A stretch of 64,000 nucleotides of DNA from Ophiobolus disseminans. Taxonomy: Eukaryota; Ascomycota; Dothideomycetes; Pleosporales; Phaeosphaeriaceae. Positions 55,443 to 64,000 of the stretch are shown here, one piece after another. Position 1 is the stretch's first letter. The number at the start of each line of letters is the position of its first letter. Under the pieces are notes generated by a model that was not told where the DNA came from, did not search any database, and saw only the letters and a program-made list of their open reading frames with translations. The position numbers and the translations under genes were made by a program. The stretch is taken from positions 263,780 through 327,779 of the forward strand of contig MU006235.1 in NCBI GenBank assembly GCA_010093685.1, written 5' to 3'.

Positions 55443-55690
55443 CTAATCTTTACCCACTTCTCTTCCCTCGATGTGTTTCGCTAGACTTTTACCGAAATCG
55501 GGAATGTTGTTGCGAGTTATATTTGCCAAGCTCAATTGGTAATACTCTTCAGGCGTCCAAACCCGCTCGTCATCCACGGCAAGGTCTTGGCTAACGGAGT
55601 CGGAATCAGCATGAGGCGCGCGCTGCTCTACCTTTGGTGGGCGAATTGTGGTGGATACCAGATGGTTGGCATTCACAACCTTGGAATACT
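55443..55690 (-). CDS. Possible 3' exon of an unidentified small gene
   Basis: Open for 82 codons after an in-frame TAG (55689-55691) but with no ATG near its start. It reads from SKVVNANHLVSTTIRPP through VWTPEEYYQLSLANITRNNI to HIEGREVGKD and looks protein-like. It would need an upstream exon (candidate acceptor TAG at 55689), which I could not assign with confidence. Confidence 0.3.
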
Positions 55691-56131
55691 AGTTGCCGCG
55701 CGGGTTATGACCTGGAATCCTTGGGCATCTTGGGGGATCTTTCAGGCCCGATGAGTGTGCGAGCCTTAAATCCGCTGTCGCCATGTGCTGCAGTACTTTC
55801 AAAGTTCTTGATCCAAGGTAGGTAGGTAGCCTGTATATATCGTCGCAACTGTTTTGAATATTTGACAGTCCTTCAAAGAGCTCTGAGAATAGCCGGGACG
55901 CTGTGTTGGCACACAACTATTTGCACATTCAGACCATGCATAGCAAGTACAGTCTAGAGAGAGTTTGGGTTCGCGAGATGAGCCCTCGCAGCTACCGAAG
56001 TATTTGGGTCGTGATTGGCCGAACCAGCCGCGCCACGGCCCCTCAGCCTGGCGCCTGGTTCCACATGCGTCATTCATCTCAAGTCAACCTCCATCAACAT
56101 TCCCTAAAAGATTCGCAGCGGACGACATGAC
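55691..56131. other. Intergenic, no gene firmly supported
   Basis: Short minus-strand frames (55689-55916, 55799-56077) could be upstream exons of the 55443-55690 fragment, but joins are not clear. The right part is the promoter of the DUF7730 gene. Confidence 0.35.
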
Positions 56132-57150
56132 ATGAAGAACGAACAGATTCGGGCGCGCCTCAAGAAGGCCGGCGACAAAATTGGAAAGTGTCTGAAGAAG
56201 GTGGCGTGGCAAACCTGCAAATGCGTTATATGGACCGCTTGCGCTCCGTGCCTGTGTTGCGTGTTACTTTGCTTACCAGCACGTCGATCAAACCGCAGAC
56301 ACACAGGCCGGCGCAAGGCACACGAACAACCTCAATTTCCGGCTCCTCGACCACGAGCACTCAGTTTGCCACTTGTTGCATACCAGGAGAACCAAATCAC
56401 GCTGGATCAGCCTCAATCCCAGTTAATGACTAAGCTGCCTCTGGAGGTACGGAGGATGATATACGAACGCGCCCTTGGAGGTGTAACGATTCATCTCCAG
56501 TCGGAAAAAGGAAGACCGAGGGCGAAGCAGTGTCCGCGTGAGGAATGCACGTGCTTTTACTTTGATCCCATCTCCGAGAAGAGTCTATCATTTGGCCTCG
56601 GTTTGCTGAGGACCTGCCGGCTGGTGTATGTCAATTCGAAAATACACTCAAACGTTACTGATGACCCTCCAGATACGATGAAGCCATTGAATTTCTCTAC
56701 TCAGCCAACACCTTCTCACTCACAACCGAAGGAGACGAACTCACGACGGTCAATTATCTCTCACATTACTTCCTTCCCCAACGACTATCCCAGATCCGAG
56801 ACCTGCGCTTCCACTGGTTTCTCGACATCGCCCCTTTCGTCTTCATGTTGGACTGGCTGTCTCCAAGCATGGAGCCTTGGCTAAGATCCTGGGATTCATT
56901 GAGCAGAATGACCGGTTTGCGGAAGTTGCATGTCGTTCTTGAGTATCGACTTTTGAGCTTTGACGAGGGCTATAAAAAGATGTGGAAGGAAAAAGAGGTG
57001 GAACTTCTTGCGGCAGTCAAGACCGTAACCGCACCACGCCACTTCGTGGTTGTCTTGCCGAATCGCAGATGCACCACAGACTTGGATGTTGGTCCTTCGA
57101 GATGCGTTTTCAGGTCATCAGAGGAGCAGCAGTCTCCTGACATGCCCTGA
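56132..57150 (+). CDS. DUF7730/F-box-like fungal hypothetical, copy 1
   Basis: Exons 56132-56625 and 56673-57150 (47-nt intron) give 323 residues. The N-terminus is basic with a Cys/Ala/Leu hydrophobic stretch (VIWTACAPCLCCVLLCLPA), possibly a membrane or palmitoylated segment. Then comes the DUF7730 core: LMTKLPLEVRRMIYERALGG, TIHLQSEKGRPRAKQCPREE, LLRTCRLVYDEAIEFLYSAN (formed by the splice), and TFSLTTEGDELTTVNYLSHY. The second half, DSLSRMTGLRKLHVVLEYRL and RHFVVVLP, aligns in layout with the gene at 61820-62811. Function unknown; a large family in Dothideomycetes. Confidence 0.85.
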
Positions 57151-59127
57151 TCGCACGGTGAGCGTGGTGGACTGATTTGCTGTCATAGAAAATGTCAATG
57201 CGTCTGGAACTTCTAACAATGTCTCTGGTATCATCCCATCTGATTTGAAACGAAGCTAATGTGCTGGAATTTCGATCCATCGGGCGGCAAGTGGTCCTGG
57301 ATAGATCTAGATAGATTTGTATAGATTTGGAGGTGGAGTTAGATGTTGTGCTTGCCAAAGGAGTTGCTACCAAGTTTGCGATACGGGTTGAGCTGCGCTG
57401 ATAACACTAGCTTAGTACAGAGCTCGACACATTCTAGATCTGGATCGTAAGACGTGTCTTGCTTTATATCATGCAGGACACGCGAAGGAGAGATCCCGAA
57501 TGGTACATGTGGTTGGGTGTTGAGTATGAGAGACTTGAAGCTACACGTCTTAGTCCTCGCCGTACGAACTACTAGTACTGCCTAGGTACTGCACGTAACA
57601 AATGAGCGTTGTAGCAGCAAGTCATCCTCTCTAGGGAATAACTGGTGTGCCCAGTGTGGTTAGGTAGGTTCCATGCCGCCTGGTGCGGCAAATATTTGTG
57701 TCCCATTGTTCAGATTCTACACCAAGTCTATTTATCCTCACAGTATTAACGTAGATCTGTCAGGCGTAAAGAGTTTGGTTTTAGCGTTTACGACTGATGG
57801 TACTTCCTCAGGAAGCTTTCAGCCAAAGTGTTAGCTGAAGTTAGTGTGGCTGAAGCTGATATTGATCATTAATTGCTTTTTGTTCATGCTACTTTGCAAA
57901 CCAAGTTACATGATCATCTCCATCTGTTGATCTCATTGATCCCATTGATCCTATCGATCTATTCACTGATCCCCATGCTCACCATATCCATCTATGCTCC
58001 ACCAATACTCTGGAACTAACCACACTAACACCACACGTTCATGTTGACGTTATTGGTTGCTGTGAAGAACAACAACTCAGGCCAATAACGATTGCAACCT
58101 ATACACCATCGCTCCCTTAAGGCATCTGCAATATTGTTGTGGCAGAAGGTGCACACTTAGTAGGGCTCAAACTAACAATCTATAGGCTAGGCAAGGTCAC
58201 AACTAAAGCAGTTGAAGTATGGGTTGCACTGCAAACTCTCATCTATAAGCTAGTAATTGGGATACGCTACTACCGACATTGCAGGCGGCGCACGTTGTCC
58301 TGGTAGCGGTGGTGGTGGTGGTGGACCAATTTGACCAGCCTCTCCTATATCCACATCGTTGTTGCCACTCGGAGGAGCCGCCATGCCGCTTATGCTAACG
58401 TCCTAAGCATCAAACGTCTCTGACAGGAACTGAGAGCTAAAGCCACAGCCTGGAGAAGATGGACGCAGCAGCAAGTTGAAGAACGATCTACTATGAAAGC
58501 CACTAGCTAGTGCAAGCGGTAAGTCCTTGTTATTGTCACTATCGCTATTGCTATTGCCTTCAACCTTAATGTAAATGTGAAGGGTACTCGGAAGTAGAGA
58601 GGATATCTCTGGTGTTCTGAGGCACAAGGGTTGGTGATGAACTATACGGAAGAGGTACGTGTTGTATTGTGTTGAGCTACGGTACAGAGTAGGAGCATAT
58701 GGAGATGGAAACAGGCTAAGCCCAAATAGGCTAGATAGCCGGGTACATGCTCATATGAGCAGGAACCTTAGGGCTATCGAACAGTTGGGTTTCGCAGATG
58801 GACAAGCAGAGGGGGGTTGCGACAGCTCTAACCGGGAGAACAGAGAGAGTAGTCACGATGGATCACTACAGAGATTAGGGTTGCTAGGAAGGCTGTATCA
58901 AGATCGCTGTATTGAGTTGAACACGATGAGCTGTAGGAGCTCATCACGGGTATCTATATACCTGCGTGCCATCGTGGGATGGTCGGCCTTGGCGCGATGA
59001 TAGTCACGTGACGTGGTTGCACTGCCCCACTTCGGGCGGGCTGATTGTCCTCACCCGAACAATCGATACGTCCTGACCTTTGTTCGTAACAGCAAAACAG
59101 TTGAATATCAGCTAAAATCTCCTGCGC
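57151..59127. other. 2-kb low-coding region
   Basis: No complete gene. A GGTGGTGGTGGTGGTGG simple repeat lies near 58308-58324; on the minus strand it is part of a 44-codon Pro-run frame (ATG at 58384, MAAPPSGNNDVDIGEAGQ). The low coding quality and the adjacent helicase relic suggest decayed mobile-element DNA, but I see no terminal repeats. Confidence 0.35.
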
Positions 59128-59412
59128 TTATCGCCTAATTGTGTCCTTGTGTCTCATTTGCTTAGTCTTTAACTTGCGAGGTTTGAAGCGGGAGAAATTG
59201 AACTCTTCTTCAAACATAAGGCCACTAAGCGATCAAACGCGAGATACAGCAACATACGTTAAGCTAGGCACAAACTTGCGGTTAGTAATGTTAAGAACAG
59301 CCTTGTTAAGAGACAGTCCTTGGCTCTTGTGTACAGTGATAGCGTAGGCTAGCACTAATAAAAACTGCGTTTGAGTGCAAGCTTGATGTCCACGGTACAT
59401 GAACTCGCGCTT
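59128..59412 (-). pseudogene. Pif1/Helitron-type helicase C-terminal relic
   Basis: The minus strand encodes about 95 codons reading QACTQTQFLLVLAYAITVHK, then SQGLSLNKAVLNI and TYVAVSRV, a TGA at 59233-59235, then LSGLMFEEEFNFSRF to a TAA at 59128-59130. ITVHKSQGLSL and YVAVSRV are the terminal motifs (V and VI) of Pif1-family helicases, including the Rep-helicase of Helitrons. TGA replaces what is normally an Arg-type position (VSRVR), and a TAA at 59413-59415 closes the frame upstream, so it is a dead fragment. The rest of the element is not visible. Confidence 0.75.
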
Positions 59413-60309
59413 TTAGGTATTGTTGCGCCTGCAGCGGGCGCATTGTGCAAGATTTATTAGGTTGAGGTAGATAGGTATAGTGTGTAAGTTGTGCGTATAG
59501 ATTGACGACACCTCCGGCGGTTGGGGACACCCCAAACCCCGTAGCGCCTGCGGCAGGCTGTTTGGGTTTTGGTGTTTGTCACATGATCCGTAAGGTTGCT
59601 TATGTAAAAATGCCGCCCCCCCTTGAGCCAATGAGCGTTGAGATTCTTTCGGCCAATCAGATTGTACAAATTTTTGTTTTCTGAACCACGCCCTTCGACT
59701 TGCGGAAGCAATAAAGACATAGGAACAATTAGATAGGGGCGTGAGGATAGAGAGGACGTTGTGCGCTGGGACACGAATTGTTGCAATACCTGATGCAGGT
59801 CCTGACGATGGCGTCCAGACTCTAGGATCCCGCGCCCAGGTTACACTTAAGCTCATCTCGGCAGGTTCCCCATCGGCTGGTCGCCGGCTATACATTATCA
59901 GCGAATGTCAGCGCTCGGACGATCAACGTGACATGCAGCCCACATCTTGGCACGTGGCAGTCTAACCTTGCTTGTACAGCTCTTCCCTTCCACGCTCATC
60001 ATCCTCCCACCAGCCTCGATGCTTGCGAGAACTGTCGTCAGGGTAGCTTGACCCACGTGCGATAGCCATGCAGCATGCATGGTGTCCAGCTCCAGAATCA
60101 TCATGGATCTTCAGCCGTGTGGCCCCCAAGGCTTGCTGCAAGGCCGGCGACCGACGACATATCGAGGTGAGATAGAGTAACCTGAGTGCAGATAAAAAGG
60201 CAAACGGCCCTTCGACCTGCAAGCCCTGCAGGAGCAGTCTCGTTCCCCAGCCTTCCTGTCGTTGAAGCTCAAGCTCGCTTTTCCAATTGTCAATTGATCT
60301 TCTTTCACG
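59413..60309. other. Intergenic, probable flank of the helicase relic and GDPD promoter
   Basis: No gene. GC-skewed short stretches near 59515-59560 may belong to the decayed element. The right 150 nt are the leader of the phosphodiesterase gene. Confidence 0.4.
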
Positions 60310-61545
60310 ATGCGCTCGTTCATTGCTTCGTCCGTCCTTCTTGGGCTCGCCTCTGCGGCTGCGGTTCCAGCCGTTGAGCCTCGAACTTATGGTCATGAAC
60401 ATAAAAAGTTCAACGTGCAGGTCGGCGTTCGGCCCTACTACCTCGTTGATAACATGGACGAGGGCCCACTGAAGAAGAAGCTTGAGAGCTGCTCCGAGCA
60501 GGAGTTTAAGACCAGCGAGTTTGTCTTCAGCCATCGAGGCGCACCGCTTCAATTCCCAGAACACACTCTGGGAGCCTACAAGGCTGCGCATCGTCAGGGT
60601 GCAGGTGTCATTGAGTGCGATGTCGCCTTCACGAAAGATAAACAGCTCGTGTGCCGCCACGCCCAATGCGACTTGCACACCACAACAAACATCCTCAACA
60701 CGACTTTGGCTGCAAAGTGCTCAACACCGTTCAAGCCGTATGCAAATGGCACAGCAGCTTCGGCAAAGTGCTGCACGAGCGACCTCACGCTCACAGAGTT
60801 CACCTCACTGTGCGGCAAAATGGACGGCTTCAACCCCAATGGCACCACAGCTCTCTCCTACATGGACGGCACACCCTACTTCCGCACCGACCTGTACGCC
60901 AGCGGCTGCCCCAAACTCATGACGCTCAACAGCTACATCGACCTCGTCGACGGCTGGGGCCTCAAATTCACCCCCGAACTAAAAGCACCTGAAGTACCCA
61001 TGCCTTTCAACGGCTACACCCAGCAGCAGTACGCCCAAGACCTCGTCAACGCCTTCGTGGCTAAGAAGGTTGATGCAAGCCGCGTCTGGCTGCAGTCCTT
61101 CGTCCCAGACGACATCTTCTACTGGATCAAGAACGCGCCTGCCTTTGGCAAACAAGCCGTCTACCTCGACGAGCGCGTCGACACACCCGCCGGCTACTTA
61201 AACGCGACAGCCAGCATCCCCGACCTCGCAGCGCGCGGCGTCAAGATCCTCGCGCCCGCAATGTTCGCGCTGACCAAAGTCGTAAACAACGAAATCGTGC
61301 CGTCCGAGTACGCCGTTGCGGCGAAGAAGGCGGGCTTAGAGCTTGTGGCGTGGAGCTTTGAGCGCTCTGGGTGGTTGCAGATTGAGGGCGGGGGGTATTA
61401 TTACCAGTATGTGGCGAATGTGACGTATAATGATGGGGATATGTATACTGTGCTTGATGTGCTTGCGCAGAAGGTGGGGATTAAGGCCATGTTTTCGGAT
61501 TGGCCGGCGACGGTTACGTATTACGCGAATTGTTTTGGGTTGTGA
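60310..61545 (+). CDS. Secreted glycerophosphodiester phosphodiesterase
   Basis: Hydrolyses glycerophosphodiesters to glycerol-3-phosphate and an alcohol. Single exon, 411 residues. A clear signal peptide (MRSFIASSVLLGLASAAAVP) is followed by a mature extracellular or wall-associated domain. The GDPD motifs are FVFSHRGAPLQFPEHTLGAY (HRG and the E-H-T) and GAGVIECDVAFTKDKQLVCR, where the usual ExD is ECD; the general acid region reads RHAQCDLHTTTNI in place of the HD of bacterial enzymes. Later blocks are KFTPELKAP, DASRVWLQSF and ELVAWSFERSGW. Several N-glycosylation sequons and paired Cys fit secretion. The nearby DUF7730 genes are not functionally related in any way I can see. Confidence 0.92.
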   Translation: MRSFIASSVLLGLASAAAVPAVEPRTYGHEHKKFNVQVGVRPYYLVDNMDEGPLKKKLESCSEQEFKTSEFVFSHRGAPLQFPEHTLGAYKAAHRQGAGVIECDVAFTKDKQLVCRHAQCDLHTTTNILNTTLAAKCSTPFKPYANGTAASAKCCTSDLTLTEFTSLCGKMDGFNPNGTTALSYMDGTPYFRTDLYASGCPKLMTLNSYIDLVDGWGLKFTPELKAPEVPMPFNGYTQQQYAQDLVNAFVAKKVDASRVWLQSFVPDDIFYWIKNAPAFGKQAVYLDERVDTPAGYLNATASIPDLAARGVKILAPAMFALTKVVNNEIVPSEYAVAAKKAGLELVAWSFERSGWLQIEGGGYYYQYVANVTYNDGDMYTVLDVLAQKVGIKAMFSDWPATVTYYANCFGL

Positions 61546-61819
61546 GATGGGTAGCGTTGGAAGAAATGGGGTTGATAGAATATGAAGTGATGAGGATGGA
61601 TTTAACAAGGTTATGAATAAGTAATGTTATACATACCCATCTTACGGCAGTCATGGTTCTTCTGACCCAACCAGGTGTTGCGACTGCTTGTGTCGCAGTT
61701 TACGAAGACCTTTCTGTGCTCACAACACATTCAAGACTCTTTCTAACTTACAGGGAGCTTCGAGGGATAGACAGGCTTCTTGTTGAGCTTTAGATAGCAG
61801 AACAAGCCAGTCCACACAC

Positions 61820-62811
61820 TCACTCGTCCTCCCCTTCCACAGGCTTCCTCAACACCACCGCACTCTCTCCCATATCCCAATCCAGCCTACAACTCGCAAA
61901 CGGCAACACAACCTCAAACCACCTCGGCCTTACCACGCCCTTCACCGGTTCCAACAGCCGCTCCTCCAATTTGACCCAATTCCTCTCCCACATGCCCTGT
62001 GGACTCGGGTCCACCAACACCACATACAAGTCCCGCAGCCCCTCCATGCCCGCTAGTATACCCCACCCGCGCTCCCAATTCGCTGTGTCTTCGCGGTACG
62101 CCAGGCGCTGCGTGGGTCCGCGGCGGAGGTAGGGTAGCGCGCGTATGGCCCAGCGGAGGCGCAGCGTGCGGATGGTGTTGATGCGCTGTTGGGGGAGGCG
62201 GGAGGGTAGGTAAAGAAGGTGTGTTAGGTGGAGGAGGGAGAAAGTGTGTGCGCGGTAGAGGTGGGGTATGGATTCCGAGTACCTATCATCAACGTTAGCA
62301 CTTGCACTATCATCCAAGGCAAGTCGGAATGGAGTGGAGTGGAATGTACTTACATCCTCCTACACACACACAGCACCCTCACACTCCCCCCATCCAACCT
62401 CCCCCCCTCACGCCCCCCAACCAAAACCCGACACCCACACTCTTTCTCCCCGCTACACTGGTCCTCGCACACAAAATGCCCGAACCGCTTCTTCATGCCC
62501 ATGGTCAGATGCACAGTCTCACACCCCATGACGTACTCGTACACCATGCGCCGTATCTCGAGCGGCAACGCTGCGAAAAACATGCTCTGGCCTTGCGCAT
62601 GCGTGCGCGCGTCTAGCTCCGCGTCGGGCTCAGATGTTAAGCTGATGTTGGATTTGCGCGCACGGAGCGCACCGTGTGGCGCGGCGGCGTGTTTTGAGGA
62701 GAAGGGGTTGCGCGATTTGGATTTGTGTTTGGGTTTGGCGGAGTCTTGTGAGGGAATGTCGTGTGGGATCCAGCGCATGCCGGGGAGGAGGGTGAGGAGT
62801 TTGGCTTTCAT
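61820..62811 (-). CDS. DUF7730/F-box-like fungal hypothetical, copy 2
   Basis: Exons 62354-62811 and 61820-62282 give 306 residues. After a basic Ser/Lys-rich N-terminus the core reads FFAALPLEIRRMVYEYVMGC and TVHLTMGMKKRFGHFVCEDQ, with Cys/Gly-rich CSGEKECGC. The splice joins VCRRM to YSESIPHLYRAHTF. The C-terminal half, GMEGLRDLYVVLVDP and RPRWFEVVLP, parallels the copy at 56132-57150. The intron lies at the same point of the domain in both copies, supporting common descent. The first ATG in the frame is 62811; its leader contains AATTGC repeats (62834-62852). Confidence 0.8.
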
Positions 62812-63704
62812 AGTGAGGGTGTGGAATTGCGATTGGAATTGCAATTGCAATTGCGACGCTGAGGTGCAGTGGGTGCGTCTTCTCCGCGACGCGGCCCCGC
62901 TCGAGCGACTTGGGATGGTGACGGCGTCATGCGAGGGGCGAGGGTGTGTGTCTTTATGTGTTTGCGCCGCGGGATTGGTGGCGGGTCGAGTGCTGCGATG
63001 CGCGGGGAATGCGGCGCTGAGGCTTGTTTGGATCAAGCTCCGCGCGCTTCCGTGGCAGGCTGCATCCCTGCTCCAATGGCTCTGGGGAAGTCAATTAACT
63101 TAATCACAATGTGAGGATACTTTTAGTCTGGAAATCCATTCAAGTTCTTCGTGATTGCATCTCAATTTCAAACCCGCAGCGTCCTACATGTTCACGATGG
63201 CGCCAGCTGATACCTCTGCCTGTCTATCCTCAGGGTGTTGCGCCCCGGCCGTGTATGATTTCTCACAAACTTCGCAGTTCGTACATGTCGTGTGCCTCGC
63301 AGAACATCGCTCGAACGGGTCTAGAGTCATCGACAAATCAAGTACATGTCTGCATGTCTGCATGTCTTCCCGAGGTTCGTCCCGACATCCAACAAATCAG
63401 CAAAGACATATGGATGCCTTATTCATTGCCGCTCATCAGCGAGTGCCCAAGGGAGGAAATTTCCACCCTGCTGGACTGAGAATGGATTACTACATTGCTA
63501 TAACTTCTACGGAATGCATATACTATTGAGAGGAAACTACCCCCATTCTTCTATATATAATTCTGATCATCCATACGCCATACTCCAACACCAACATGAC
63601 CCTTCACACGCACACCAAAGAAAGCTACCCAGATAGTGTCATCCCAACACCCATCTCCTCCCCAGTGACATCCTCACCCACCCGTCCACCTTCCTAATCC
63701 ACCT
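62812..63704. other. Intergenic, no gene seen
   Basis: Upstream region of the DUF7730 copy 2 gene and 3' flank of the right-edge gene. Open frames in the GC-rich first 250 nt have no domain character. Confidence 0.4.
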
Positions 63705-64000
63705 CTACCCCTCCATCCTTTCTAAATACCACGTTTTCGCAATTTTCGCAATCTCAATCTTCAACGTCTGCACGTCAACCCCATGCTCATTAATACACCC
63801 CTTCTCCTCCACCAGCACATCGTTCTGCACCCACTTCAAAAACGCGCCCAGACCCTGCAAATTCCGCTGTACATGGCGCTCAGTCAAGTATTCCAGACCT
63901 TGCTCGAGGCGCTGCTGCGATGTCCAGATGCGTGCGACCGCAGCAGCAGCTTTACGCATTTGCTGCGCGTGCTCGGAGGATTGGCGCGGCGCAGGCGCGA
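63705..64000 (-). CDS. 3' part of an unidentified gene (5' end beyond the window)
   Basis: The frame is open through the right edge and ends at 63705. About 97 visible residues: SSEHAQQMRKAAAAVARIWT, then LEYLTERHVQRNLQGLGAFL, KWVQNDVLVEEKGCINEHGV and a C-terminal KIAKTWYLERMEG. It looks helical and intracellular. No family recognised. Confidence 0.6.
   Translation of the reverse strand, partial: APAPRQSSEHAQQMRKAAAAVARIWTSQQRLEQGLEYLTERHVQRNLQGLGAFLKWVQNDVLVEEKGCINEHGVDVQTLKIEIAKIAKTWYLERMEG

Overview
The window is nuclear DNA of a filamentous ascomycete. The evidence is gene content (a FacB/Cat8-type regulator, a Dsc1-type E3 ligase, Fzo1, an mtl-like FAM32A protein, DUF3431 and DUF7730 proteins), short introns of about 42-60 nt (a few of 190-250 nt) with CTAAC or CTGAC branch points, moderate GC, and genes on both strands without operons. 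The proteins look most like those of Dothideomycetes; that placement is a judgement from memory, not a search result.

Layout. 1-20 kb is dense housekeeping: Ptc1-type PP2C phosphatase (cut by the left edge), ESCRT-III Did4/Vps2 diverging from mitofusin Fzo1, a Dsc1/Tul1 RING ligase, a rhomboid protease, a C2H2 zinc-finger protein, cyanase diverging from a two-HKD phospholipase D. 20-37 kb holds a DUF3431 membrane-anchored protein, an F-box protein, a free methionine-R-sulfoxide reductase built from six exons (one of 3 nt and one of 5 nt), Cdc14, a SET-domain methyltransferase and the FacB/Cat8 activator. 38-49 kb holds a remarkable tRNA gene, Kti12 (exons of 6 and 16 nt), a small Ser/Gln-rich protein, a 33-nt tandem array sharing a GGCAGTACC core, a second Zn2Cys6 regulator and an amino-acid permease. 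48.2-51.4 kb has no gene I can support. 51-64 kb is an accessory-like stretch: FAM32A-like protein, small hypotheticals, a Gly-rich protein whose frame is broken by stops, a RidA-family protein, two DUF7730 paralogues, a Pif1/Helitron helicase relic, a secreted glycerophosphodiester phosphodiesterase, and a gene cut by the right edge.

The standout is the tRNA-Leu(CAA) gene at 38146-38357. Besides the usual intron after nucleotide 37 it carries two further insertions, one in the D-loop and one inside the anticodon. Both begin GT, end AG, and contain a CTAAC branch-point-like motif. Removing them exactly restores a complete 82-nt class II cloverleaf. This suggests a Pol III tRNA precursor that would need spliceosome-type excision before the tRNA endonuclease can act. 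Other signals worth a look are the microexons of the sulfoxide reductase and Kti12, the GGCAGTACC array, and the Gly-rich frame with two internal stops.

No secondary-metabolite core gene, CRISPR array or complete transposon was seen. All exon boundaries were worked out by eye from splice consensus and protein family knowledge, without RNA data.
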